DNA from: Pseudisothecium myosuroides
Taxonomy: Eukaryota; Streptophyta; Bryopsida; Hypnales; Lembophyllaceae
Direction: 5' to 3'
DNA length: 64,000 nucleotides
Assembly (NCBI GenBank): GCA_951799445.1
Contig: OX637287.1
Coordinates: 40,329,724-40,393,723 of the forward strand
A program made the position numbers and the translations under genes. Position 1 is the stretch's first letter. The number at the start of each line of letters is the position of its first letter. Below, piece after piece: positions 11,654 to 22,311 of this stretch. The notes under the pieces are model-generated. The model ran no database searches. It was given only the letters and a program-made list of their open reading frames with translations, and was not told where the DNA came from.

Positions 11654-12841
11654 ATTTATCCTATTTAGAAGTTTGGATTTAATGTCATCTACAAAATCAA
11701 TACATTACAATTTTATTTTGTTTATGAGAATTTCAACAAAATAATAATAATATTTTAGTCTACACTATTTTTAAATAGAGTGAATTTGCTCAATTAGTAT
11801 CTCATTGACTAATAGGATAAATAAGTGCACCACCATACTACATTGACCTTTTCTATTTGTGAAGATACGAAATTGGTGTCACTAAATTTATTTGTGTATT
11901 GGAAATTAATACAATATAATAGTGCTTAATTTAATTCATAAGAGAGTCTAGTAGAAGGTCAAATGTAGATTTGGAGTTCTTAAACAATATGAATTATGGC
12001 TTGATTCTGAAAGTTTTTCTTTTCTTCCTATGCCTAAATTTATTAATTCAAAGACCTTGTATAAAAATCATAAAGCATCATATAACCAAACTAGTTACAT
12101 GGCATTGAAGAATAAATGAAATTTGCATTTCCAATATAGTTACTTGAATGCATTTCATCCATTTCATATAGCTAATACATTAAGCTTTTGAAATTATTCT
12201 CAAGTCATATAGCTAATGTTAAGTCTCTTAGCAATTCAAAAAGAATCACTTTGATAAATTAGCGGCACACATTAATAGGATAAATCATACTCCTAGAAGA
12301 ATTTTACATTTTCCATCCATACCTTAATACCTTATGTTAGGCTATTTGTTTTGTTTTGTTTGTATTGGTGAAATTTCCTAAATTATGCATCCCTTGGTCA
12401 AGTTCTTGATACTATGGGAAAGCTCTCTATGAAAAGGGGTGCATGGACTTTGTTTTGTGGCGTTTGGACCTATAATGTTAAAGATATTGAATTTCAAAGT
12501 TTTTTTAATTAAAAAATAAAAAAGATTAGTTTAATTTTAATTTTATTATATTGTAGCAATGGCATAGGGCATACTAGTTCATTGATTAAATTACCTAATA
12601 TGAGGGTCAAATTCAACAAAACAATGCCAAAATTGAATAAATTACACGTCGGATTTTGAGAGGTCTACATCACCCTAATCCAACCACAAGATGACATGTG
12701 GTTCCTATTAACAAACAATACTTAATTTATGCTTAATGTGGCCTTTATGTAAGATAACTATACCTAATTGAAACCCCTTTCATCACATTGCATTGCACAC
12801 CTGATTCTTTTGAGTAGACACTGAGGAATCAACTCACTACC

Positions 12842-13065
12842 CACTACAAGAGAAAGGGGTGTTTTAAGAGTGAGTTTTTAAGTACAGTCCTAGACATAAG
12901 ATTATAAATAATGATCTTTAAGGAGATTTTCAGTAAAAATTTACTAGAAATACATGTGTTTCTAGTAAAATTTTATTGAAAATTTCCTTAAAGGTCATTA
13001 CTCATAATCTTATATATAGGACTATACTTAAAAACTCACTTAAAATACCCCTTTCTCTTGTAGTG
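12842..13065. mobile_element. CACTA-type foldback MITE, copy 2
   Basis: A 224-bp sister of the element at 11433-11653, with the same CACTACAAGAGAAAGG ends and the same foldback body. The ACC target duplication is present on both sides (12839-12841 and 13066-13068). Differing flanks show two independent insertions rather than a segmental duplication. Confidence 0.92.
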
Positions 13066-13936
13066 ACCTACTCAATATTGTTTAATTAATTATCCCACAA
13101 TGAACTATATTTTTTCATTGCATCTTGACCCTCACAATCATATATGTAGTTTTTTTTAACCATGGCTCATTACAATTGATATAGGACAATTTATCCACAT
13201 CCATACCATATAGGATATGATATGACAAAATTAAAAAAAAATATTTGGTCGGTAGGTTGATACTTGTCAACAAATCTATTTATTTTTGTTTTTATTTGGA
13301 GGGGGAAATAATTATTAGGATAGAATTGTCTTGGTAGATAGTTTAGACTCCTTTCTAAATTCAACACCAACATATTCTTACCTAATATATACTGACTCTA
13401 CTCATAAGATGCTAAGGTTGCTTTTTTGGTCTCCCTTTTTTCTCGACTTTTTAAAGTTTAAAATTTATTCATACAATGTTCAATAAATGCATTAAAAAAA
13501 ATTAAAATATTCTTTAGACCCTGATCAAGAAGCAACCAAAAAATTAGGCAATTTAATAATACAATCAACACCCATTTGCTTAATTGCATGCAAACTCTTA
13601 TTTTAAATGCAAATCGTGTCACATTTTCATCTGCACAAATTTTCACATATTTGTTTCTACTAAATTCTAAGTTTTAGTGACCCCCAAAGCGTTTTCTCAA
13701 CAAACCCTTGTGCAATTTATGAAACCTTTTTGGTGTTTTTGCGTTGCAACAAGTTTTATTCTAGAGAGGTGTAAGGTACAAGGCTCAAATTCCGGCTAGG
13801 CAATTAGAATTGCTCCTACAAAATTGCTAGAAACACTACATCAAGTTTGAAAAATGGATCACAATTTTTTCAATGTGCTTTTTGCTCATAATTTTGTTCT
13901 TAATTCCCCTTCATTTATTTTAGCCTTAAATTCCCA

Positions 13937-14000
13937 CAATATGTTTTCATTTATTTTAGCCTTTCATTCATGTAAGGCTAAAATAAATGAAAACATATTG
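13937..14000. repeat. Perfect 25-bp stem inverted repeat
   Basis: CAATATGTTTTCATTTATTT and the next five bases are followed by a 14-base loop and the exact reverse complement. The sequence just to the left (13912-13930) repeats part of the stem. It may be a small MITE remnant or a local inverted duplication. Confidence 0.8.
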
Positions 14001-14337
14001 TAAGAGCTAACATATTATCATTCTTTGAGAGTTAAAATGACATGAACATCCTAAATTTTATATTCATCACTTTTGGAATTAATGTACTCCATTCAAAGCC
14101 ATTGATTTTGATTGATGATTTGTCTAGTCTATGAGCATCAATAGCTACCTACGCACCTTTCACTTAAAAAATTCATAGTTAATTCATTCTAAGTCAAAAA
14201 ATTATGATTTAAATTGCCATTGCACTATTTCTCTTTTCTCTTTCTACAAAAAATATGTAAAAATGTTACGCTAGACTAATTTTCCCACAAATGTCAATTT
14301 TTCCTTGGATAGGCGCTTTATGAGCCTCCTACTTTAG

Positions 14338-14620
14338 ACTAAGGTAGTCTATTCTAGAAGCGATTGGCCTTTGTAACCGATCATGACACACAAGTGCATT
14401 TTACTTTCTTCAATGTACCAAAGTGTACATTTGAGGAGGTGGTCGCTTTTAGTGACCATTGAATTTCAACTTCAAAAATTTGTAACTAATTCTACGAAGG
14501 TTTAAAAAATATGAAACGATTTGGATTAGATGTTGGTTCCATTTTTCTTCCTACAAAAATTTACTGAAAATTGTTTCAAGGAATTTAGCTTCCTCCAAAA
14601 GGCAAACAATTCTTAAAGTT
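14338..14620. repeat. Left arm of a long diverged inverted repeat around the LINE fragment
   Basis: This arm is matched in reverse complement by 16450-16760. Shared blocks include ACTTTCTTCAATGTACCAAA versus GCTTTCTTCAATTTACCAAA, TTTCAACTTCAAAA, AAATATGAAAC and AAAATTTACTGAAAA. The outer end, ACTAAGGTAGTCT, recurs inverted at about 17162-17176. Arms this diverged suggest an old foldback or Mutator-like element. Confidence 0.7.
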
Positions 14621-14868
14621 GGACCATCCATTATGAACCAAGAGCCAATCCCAACCTGTAGGGTGTTCTATATTCAACCAAGGCTTAGAATGTTTTTCTT
14701 TTTCATTTTCAAGGTTGGGACTAATGAAGTCATGACACATGTCCCAAAGTGTCATAAAATATATGGGTAATATTGAGTGGGAAAGTAGTTTTGGCTATGA
14801 TTGGATTTAGAAGACTCTAGTGATTGGTAATGGGTTTGGAACCAACACACATTTTTACTGAACTAGCA

Positions 14869-16079
14869 CACATTTTTACTGATTGCCTAAACTGTCTATA
14901 TGTACTTAATACATATCTAAAATGTCCTATACTACACCGTAACCATGTAGACAAAACCATATTAGAATTCATGGTAGAAATGCTCCAAAGATAAACACAA
15001 CCTACAACAATTTCCAAAATTAAAGGCCACTTTAATATTAAAGGTAATGAACAAGCAGACAAACTCGCAAAAAATGGCACAACAAAAGAATACAAATTTG
15101 CCTCAAAAAAATATGAATTTGCGCACACTACTCCATTCTACTACCAAAAAGATGAATGGCCAAGCCCAACCCGTCGACCTCACAAAGGCTTGGTTAGATG
15201 CCTCAAAACATACATCACCAAACATGATCATGATAAAAACTTAGAAATAATGGCACAACGATTTCCTAACATTAGCAAATGGACACTTAATCCCAATATA
15301 GATAATGACTTCTCTAATGAATTTTGGTTTAACCTCGAAGTAACAAACTCACAAAAATAAGCTTATTAAAATTCCGCATCAGCCAATATATGGGAAATGC
15401 TAGAAAATAACTATTTTTTGGCATAGAAAGATTTCCATCCATCACATGTCCCATATGTAACTCCCATGACGTAGATACATGGCTCCATGTATTCCTAAAA
15501 TGTAAGCAACACCATATTCACGCCCTCCGAGTCAATAGACATAATAAAGCAGGATGGGAACTGAGAAAGCTAATCCTATCCACCAAAAACACTAGATACT
15601 ATACTCTCATGAATGCAGGAACATTCAATAACAATCCACAAGAAAATACAGTCCCTTCATGGTTGCTATCTTGCTCCTGTGAAAGACAGATTTGTCACTG
15701 CAACGCTAGATTCAAACCAGATATCCTTTGGATTAAAGGACTCCCCTACCAAAACAATCCACCAATTAACCTAGATAACAATCTCACAATACAATTCATA
15801 GAATTTACATATTCTAATGACGAATTCTCGCAAGAAACAATAGATAATAAAATTCAAAAATACCAACCATTAATAAATAGCATCATGGCCCAAGGGTGGA
15901 ATGTAGACCCATTCATTGTCATTACAGCAGGAGCTAGAGGAACAACACATGTTCCTTCAATGAAAATCCTCGAAACTAAACTCAAATTACCCGAAACGGC
16001 TTTGAAACACACTATTAAAGCAATCAACACAATTGCCATACAATATGTTGATTCAATCATCCTACATAAAAAAAGATAG
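14869..16079 (+). pseudogene. LINE 3' fragment: RNase H, CCHC finger and restriction-like endonuclease (decayed)
   Basis: This is a 5'-truncated non-LTR retrotransposon polyprotein. The RNase H remnant starts HIFTD at 14869 and includes GNEQADKLAK near 15046-15075. Next comes a CCHC finger, C-x2-C-x9-H-x4-C, at 15447-15503. The C-terminal domain has KPD near 15714-15722, then FIEFT, then a K-x2-KY block. That is the layout of restriction-like endonucleases in R2, CRE and Dualen type LINEs. The intact open part runs 15609-16079 (MNAGTFNNNPQENTVP). Three lesions are seen: TAA at 14992, a frame change with stop at 15358-15360, and TAA at 15408. Reverse transcriptase is absent. A poly-purine/AAAC-rich tail follows to about 16160. 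Domain order is visible; the endonuclease assignment is inference from motif spacing. Confidence 0.75.
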
Positions 16080-16449
16080 AAAACAACCAACCACTCCCTC
16101 CAGAATAAGAAAATGTACAATAAAACAAAAACAAAAACCAACAAAAACCAAACAAAACACACAACAAGTCACGACTTGGTGACCCCCTATTACTGCACAG
16201 TACACTTATAATCCATTTCCACCCAAATACCTTCAATCTTGGTTACTTTTCACTGGTTACTTTTAACTTAAGTATCTATTCTCGAAAGGGAAGAGTAGTT
16301 TTGCATCAATGGCCCTTGATCCAATGGACATTGGCTCATTGTCATGACGAACAAACACTTTAATCATGCCGGCCTTCTTCAAAGACCGGAGTTTCTATCT
16401 ATCTATCTGGGTTTGGAACACTTTTTGGCTCCCGGAATTCATAGTAAGG

Positions 16450-16760
16450 TAGGAGGTCCATAAAGCGACCATTTAATCACTGAAACTGAATTTGGGGTAA
16501 GTAAAACATCTTGAAATATTTTTCAGTAAATTTTTCTTGAAAGACAAGAAGAAATGGCATCTGGCCCAAGTTGTTTCATATTTTTTTGGAACTTTGTGGA
16601 ATTAGATATGAAATTTTGAAGTTGAAAAGCCATAGGGTTCTAAAAGCAACAAATTCCTAAAATGTACATCACTTGTACATTTTGGTAAATTGAAGAAAGC
16701 AAAATGTACCCTTGTGTCCTGTTCGGTTCAAAATGCCTCGTCGGAGTTTGAGCCTCCTAC
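16450..16760. repeat. Right arm of the long inverted repeat
   Basis: Reverse-complement partner of 14338-14620. Its outer terminus appears displaced to about 17144-17176 (reverse complement of ACTAAGGTAGTCTGCTCTT), partly because a TTAA-flanked MITE at 16918-17139 was inserted into it. GGTAGGAGGCTCAAAC-like motifs mark the arm. Confidence 0.65.
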
Positions 16761-16917
16761 CTTAATTTGAATTTTGGGGATAATATTACGAAAAATTTAG
16801 AGTCCCAATATTTCTTATTTCTCTACAAGAGAAAAATTTCCTCTGCCTCACATTGCCATTGCTCCTCATATGTGCTGAAATTGCTTTAGTGATTAGGAAT
16901 GGGTAGTTCAACCTTAA

Positions 16918-17139
16918 CCCTTAAACGTTGAGGCGGACACTTTGAGTCCGATGGATGACAGGGAATCAAACTGTATAGGACAGAAGTGCAACTATTCATC
17001 CTCAAAATTTGTTGTGGAAAGGGAAGATCTTCTACAATAGTTTGACTTGCAATGAGTATTTTTGCAATTTTGGAGGCTAATGATTCACACGGTAATAGAA
17101 AATGATGATTTCGAGGGTCACCCCTTCGACGTTTAAGGG
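16918..17139. mobile_element. TTAA-flanked MITE (piggyBac-like ends)
   Basis: A 222-bp element lies between TTAA at 16914-16917 and 17140-17143. It begins CCCTTAAACGTTGA and ends, in reverse complement, CCCTTAAACGTCGA. It lies inside the right arm of the foldback structure, so it inserted later. No coding capacity. Confidence 0.78.
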
Positions 17140-17601
17140 TTAAATGGTCGCTTTAAGAGCAGACTACCTTAGTTAAAACTGTGAAAGTACAGTCCACGGC
17201 CAGCCAAGGCCTTGGGAAACCTGCGAGAGTGATGGGCTCCAAGGAGGAAAGAGCGGGATTGTTCGGATCACGCTTGCGCCAAATCACACTCGAATTGCAA
17301 TTGCCGCGGTACTCACGCCCCGATTCCAGTATTGTGCAAGTTTCTGAGTGCATTCCGAGTTCCTGCAATAACTTATTAGCTTTCTAAAATCTCTGGAAAA
17401 CTTAACTGAGCTTTGAAGACAACGAAAGAAAGTGGAATCGGATAAGATGGCAATGGCGAACCACATTGGAATTGTCGCACAATGATAAATAATGTTGTTG
17501 CCACTGAATGAATTGCAGGCGATTTGCGCAACGTCCATCAGGTACTTCGTGGCTTTGAATGTTAAGTTAGTCTCGTCGTGTTTGTTGCTGAGTTTCTCTC
17601 A

Positions 17602-18450
17602 ATGAACGCGGCTTTCTTGCGATCCGTATCCCCTGCATCTTGCGGTTTCGACCGTCATGGACTTCGGGGTCTTTTCGTTTCGAGTTTCGTTCCAAGAAGC
17701 GCGGCGCGGTTTAGAATTTCGACGAGCAAGGGCGAGGTGGTAGCGTCGTCGCAACAACGCGGCTTCTGGATTGCCGCGAATTCGAATTCGAGGGCGCCAT
17801 GGCTGCCGCCGTCGCGTCGCGTTGGGAGCAGGGGCGTTGTCGCCGTCCGGCATTGGGAGCTGATCGTGACGACGAACTGGCGGGACGTCGATATTGGGGA
17901 GCTTCGAGCACTTTTGACAGGAACCCAGCAGAACTGCGACCAATTCCCGAAGCTCAATCCCGACGGCTCGATCTCGGAAGTGAGTCCCGTGAAGCTGAAG
18001 CGTGCCATCCAGCACAGCTTCATCGTGGTGGCGATGTATATCCGCGGGGAGCTTCAGGAGGATTACTTCGCGGACCGGCCCAAGGACGAGGAGACCCCGC
18101 CCTCGCGGTTGAAGCGGACGCTCGTGGCGTTTGCGAGGGCCACTTCGGACCGCGCCCTCACGGCCTCCATCCACGACGTCGCGGTGGCGCCGTCGCTGCA
18201 AGGAAGAGGGATCGGAAGGCATCTCATGCACCGAATGGTGCGCGAGATTGGCCGCTATGGCATCGCGGACATCGCCGTCATGGCGGATCCCCAGACGAAG
18301 CCCTTCTTCCGTCGTTGCGGGTTTGGGGCTGACGTCCTGGGATCCACTGCAATGATGTTCACTGCGAAGAGCGACGCCATGCTGCTCGTCCCGCCTGCAG
18401 TTCAGGAATTGCGCAGGAAAGAGGTTGCCAACAGTGTAGCATCAGCTTAG
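17602..18450 (+). CDS. GCN5-related N-acetyltransferase (GNAT), plastid-type
   Basis: An intronless 282-residue protein. The first 80 or so residues are Ser/Arg/Ala-rich and poor in acids (MNAAFLRSVSPASCGFDRHG, then SFVPRSAARFRISTS), as expected for a chloroplast transit peptide. The GNAT core follows: IHDVAVAPSLQGRGIGRHLM holds beta4 and the acetyl-CoA P-loop (Q-G-R-G-I-G). DPQTKPFFRRCGFG is the C-terminal substrate/CoA strand typical of plant plastid GNATs. The product would acetylate amines or protein N-termini or lysines; the substrate cannot be told. I chose the ATG at 17602; an in-frame GTG at 17578 is less likely in a eukaryote. The gene is strikingly GC-rich against AT-rich flanks. 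The last 45 bases including the stop are repeated just downstream. Confidence 0.88.
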   Translation: MNAAFLRSVSPASCGFDRHGLRGLFVSSFVPRSAARFRISTSKGEVVASSQQRGFWIAANSNSRAPWLPPSRRVGSRGVVAVRHWELIVTTNWRDVDIGELRALLTGTQQNCDQFPKLNPDGSISEVSPVKLKRAIQHSFIVVAMYIRGELQEDYFADRPKDEETPPSRLKRTLVAFARATSDRALTASIHDVAVAPSLQGRGIGRHLMHRMVREIGRYGIADIAVMADPQTKPFFRRCGFGADVLGSTAMMFTAKSDAMLLVPPAVQELRRKEVANSVASA

Positions 18451-18512
18451 GATTTTCTTAATTGTGCGCAGGAAAGAGGTTGTCAACAATGTATCACCAG
18501 CTTAGGATTTCT
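18407..18512 (+). repeat. Tandem duplication of the GNAT gene 3' end
   Basis: GCGCAGGAAAGAGGTTG followed by the last codons, the stop and AGGATTT occurs at 18411 and again at 18466, an offset of 55 bases. The second copy lies wholly after the stop codon and differs at a few positions. It would still encode a similar C-terminal tail ending in TAG. Confidence 0.85.
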
Positions 18513-20031
18513 CACTCTCCGTCACTGCAGGTGTTGTATCATATGCCATTGGAAAGAATTCTTTCAATGTCGATAGTTTCCGGTCCCAGAAGATGTCAAA
18601 TCCTGGGGTGTGGAATGCTGATGTTCTAACAGGGTTTGAGTTTGCTGTTGATTGCATTGTATGATGTTTTGTTTCGTAGCTGCGCTGCATAAGGTTGGTA
18701 GTGAAGAGGGTCTGTAAAATGGTTATTTGGTTAGTTTAATCACGCTAATTTTTGGCTAGGGTCTGCAGTGTTTACGAGGAGTAGATATTGAAATATTAGG
18801 GATAGTCAAAACGTTTAAATTCCTGCTCTGCAATCTATGGATTTCTTGCCAAATTGGGCACAATTTCACTATTTTACACCAAATGTACGAATCCCCAGAC
18901 AGTTTTGGAATGCTATCTTTCTGAGGTAATGCATAGATTATCCTGCTTTTCAAAAGATTTCCTTTTGTGCCTACAAAATCGGGGATACTGCTGAAGCCTG
19001 GAGCACAACGAAACAGATGAAGGTGGAGTCTTATTCAAAGAGTTCCAAATAAGACTTCGCTGATTGGGATATGCAGTGGTTCAAAAATACAGCTGCGAGA
19101 ACATTCGCATGAACAAGTCATTCTAATAGGATAAGGTGATGTTTGCAGCATATCGTACCTACACGTAAGTGCAACCCTTGTCCAAAAGTAATCTCTGAGA
19201 CGGTATATCTGCAGTTCTGCACTAATTGCGAGGAAGTTTGAGCAAGCGCTTAACAAGAAAAGTGAGCTGAAGGTAGAGGGACAGAGGCACTCGTAACACA
19301 GCTGGGTGCTCATAAGGTGGCCATAAGGTACACGTTACAATACATTGAAATTCTCTTTCAATTGCAACCAAAATTAGGGAGTCTAATTTGGTACAGTACT
19401 AGGAATCATGCTATGAAGCAAACATACCGGTACATGCATGAGAACAAGAATGTAGACCGAACAATCCTCTGTTCGCGTGGAATTATGGAGCAAACTAAAA
19501 TTTATTCCACTTAATCACGACCTCATTTTTCCGTGCAATCTGGAAGAGCTTCTCAACACTATTCCACCTACAGTAAAGAGTATTCTTGGCCTGAACAGAA
19601 CCTGCGGACTATGACAGTATGACCATCAAACTAAATCACATCTTTGTGGCCAAATGTTAAAAGTCTCTTGGCTAAGCCAGAAGTATACGACTTGGTTAGC
19701 AGTCACATGTCATTAGGGCAAATAGAAAACCGAATCAAATCAGGTGACGACATTGAGTCTTCAATTAAGGCATTGACCAGATATGAATTGATCAGTCCCT
19801 TAGAGGGTAAGCCAATACGGTCACCAGAGCCTCAGGTTGAAGCAAACTTTAATCATGCAATTTACAAGTAATTACATAAGGTTTCAACTAAGAGGTTGAA
19901 AGAACACTAGGAACACTAGGAAGTACAGGATTTGATATGAAATCTTAACATTCAAATCTTCCAGCTGTGCAGAGCAGCCTCGGCTCATATTCTACGAAGA
20001 TCATATCGCTCCAAACGTCAGCGAATAAGGC
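18513..20031. other. Intergenic region between GNAT and ACT-domain genes
   Basis: This holds the convergent 3' flanks of the plus-strand GNAT and minus-strand ACT genes. A 75-codon frame at 19644-19871 (plus) has fairly balanced composition but no known motif and no supporting exon partners, so it is not called as a gene. Nothing else was recognised. Confidence 0.5.
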
Positions 20032-22311
20032 TCAACTCGATTCTTCAAGAGGGGTCGCAATTTTATCATGCACAGGATAGGGCAAGTCAGATATCTTGAT
20101 TTCAGCACCCAGTGTTGCTTGCAAGGTGTCCAGATTGTGAATGAACGCTGCAATCGATAATCCCACTGGCATTGCTACCACTCCTTCCATCATGAAAAGT
20201 TTACCACCAGGAGTAGTTGCCTGGATTGCAAACATTCAGAACAAAAAGATTACACAAGTTCGTTAGTCGGTGTATACAGATCCAGGAGAAACCTCGTATG
20301 AAAACAAGAATATCAATAGTACGAGAATCCTAAGGACAGGATGCGAACCTCCTGGTTGTATGTTTCAAGACTCTCAATGTTGATACCATGTGATGACAGA
20401 TACTCAGTCAGGTTATAGACAAGACCTGCACTAACCAAGCACATGTAAGATATAGATCCATCTTTGATGTAGTGAACGTTGAGCAATTAGTGCACAAGAA
20501 AAACTAACATGTGCAACTTCAGGCAACTGAGAAATGGTTTAAAGCCTCAAGTACTTGAAAGCAATTCACGAAAAACATACTATCAGGACATAAGAGTAGT
20601 TGGTACTAGCAAAATGTAGGCACAATATAGTTCATACTAAACCCAAATACAATCTGATTCAGAATACTGGCTGATCACATTTCAGGTTATGATACTGACT
20701 GATCACATGTCATAAGAATAGAGTTATATCTCCGTCATGCTATTTAGGCGTGTTCTCAACAATAGATTGCGGTTAAGAAAGGTAGGTGCGCAACTGCAAG
20801 AAACAAGTGCAGACGCTACTCCTGAGGAATAATGTAGGAACGCAATTCATGCCAAACCCATATGAATGAGGTTTCAGGATTAAGAAGCGCAAACCAATCA
20901 ATGTAGGTGATCATACTGACCGATCACATGTGAACCTGCTTGTCAAACAGAGATTGAAATCTCTGCGGACATCACATCATGCGATTGGCTAATTTGCCAC
21001 CTTTGAAGTCCAGACATATAAACACTGTGTATACAAGTACGAACTCACCACAGACGAGCAAGATTGAGACTCGATGAACGCACCAGGATTATCAACACCG
21101 CGGAGTAAAATCTTTCGAAACTTGGACGACGGGCGAGCTTGTTTTAACTGTTCGTCAGAAACCCATCTTGTATTAACCTGAAACCATGTCAAACCGGTCT
21201 GAGACATTCAATCTCCGAAAGCCAAGCATACTATCTGCTTGAAAAGAGTTTCACAGCACGTTCAAATGCCAATGACACCTTAAACGTATCTGTGTCATGA
21301 AACTACACTGAAGACAGACCAGACCTGGAGACCTTCAATCTGCAGAAGAGAGTTGCGCAACTGCTCAGCTTTCCTTGCCGTTCTGTACAAGTCATACTTT
21401 TGAGCCCATCTTATTTATGAGACTCTGGACCTAAAATTTCAAGTTCAATGCATCATGGTGCAACAAGCACGTGAGATAATGTGAGATAAACTAGGCGGTC
21501 ACACATACTAAGGACGATAACTCGGAAAGAATATAATAATAAAAAAGACCACACCAATGACTAATCACAGTGACTACTAGAAAGAATATCAAGAATCTAA
21601 ACCTCGGAAATGCACTTACGTGACGTCGAAGGTGACGAGCATCAAAATAGAAAATTCACCAGCCAATCTAGCCATTCTGCTGAGTTCTATATTCCCACCG
21701 GTATCCAGCACTCGTTTGCTCAACCTGGCCACAATGCCTGGTGCGTCGGGCCCTGATGCCGTCACAACCAATTGCTGAAGCCCTGTCCCAGGAACACAGA
21801 AAATTTTAAAAACACATCATTAGACGCTCCAAAGTAATTCAACAGCGAGAGACAAAGACTAAAATCAAGTCGAAAACTAAACCGGAACATAACAGAAACT
21901 TTGAGAGAGTCAGAGAAAACTATATCTAGGTGTGCATCGTACCAGAATCTCAAGAAACTAAGGCCGGCATTATGAAGCGTACACCGCTGATGTAGGTGAT
22001 CATACTGACCGATTACATGTGAATCTGCTCGTCGAACAGAGACTAAATCTCTGTCGACATCACAGTCATGCGACCGGCTAATTTGTCACCATCGAAGTTC
22101 AGAACCCTAACAAAGTAACGTACCTAGAGAAAAATCAACACAACTTGAAAAAAACCTAGAAAAAATTCAGAAAACCAGCCAAAGAAATTCCGAAGATTGT
22201 ACCAGGATCCGGCTCCTCCTGCGGCATGGGCAGAGTGCTCAAGGGCACTCGCCGATACAAGGACGGCCGTTGGCAACGCCATAGCGCAGACAGAGCTCGA
22301 GCCCTCTGCAT
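20032..22311 (-). CDS. Organelle-targeted dual ACT-domain protein (GcvR-like)
   Basis: Six exons: 22203-22311, 21620-21782, 21325-21382, 21084-21177, 20349-20425, 20032-20220. They join with GT-AG borders and sum to 690 bases, giving an uninterrupted 229-residue protein. The start MQRARALSALWRCQRPSLYR is Arg-rich and acid-free, typical of a mitochondrial (or plastid) presequence. ACT domain 1: LVVTASGPDAPGIVARLSKR, then GGNIELSRMARLAGEFSILM. ACT domain 2: ILLRGVDNPGLVYNLTEYLS, then GINIESLETYN and GGKLFMMEGVVAMP. The layout matches bacterial GcvR-type tandem ACT proteins and plant homologs annotated as glycine-cleavage repressor-like. ACT domains usually bind amino acids, so a sensing role is likely; the ligand is unknown. 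No DNA-binding domain is present. The perfect phase chain makes the model strong. Confidence 0.92.
20905..21015. repeat. Intronic direct repeat, copy 1 (ACT gene)
   Basis: The segment from ATGTAGGTGATCATACTGAC through CTCTG and GCTAATTTG is repeated at 21975-22100. A shorter relative lies at about 20660-20745 (GATACTGACTGATCACATGT). All are in introns of the ACT-domain gene and lack coding sense. Confidence 0.75.
21975..22100. repeat. Intronic direct repeat, copy 2 (ACT gene)
   Basis: Partner of 20905-21015 in the first intron, in the same orientation and roughly 80 percent identical by eye. It includes TGATCATACTGACCGATTAC and a CTCTGTCGACATCACA block. It could be a short interspersed element, but no ends or duplications were found. 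Confidence 0.72.

Noticed and set aside
13937..14000. microRNA precursor
   Set aside because: The stem is perfect and very AT-rich, with no mismatch pattern or conserved mature sequence recognisable.
15854..16162. 102-codon minus-strand frame
   Set aside because: Antisense to the LINE endonuclease frame; hydrophobic only because of the AAC/AAA-rich plus strand.
17578..17601. GTG start giving a longer GNAT protein
   Set aside because: Non-ATG starts are unusual in plant nuclear genes and the ATG at 17602 gives a typical transit peptide.
17599..18231. 210-codon minus-strand frame opposite the GNAT gene
   Set aside because: Shadow produced by the GC-rich coding strand; the plus strand carries the GNAT motifs.
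19644..19871. 75-codon plus-strand frame between two genes
   Set aside because: No motif, no partner exon and no start context strong enough to support a gene.
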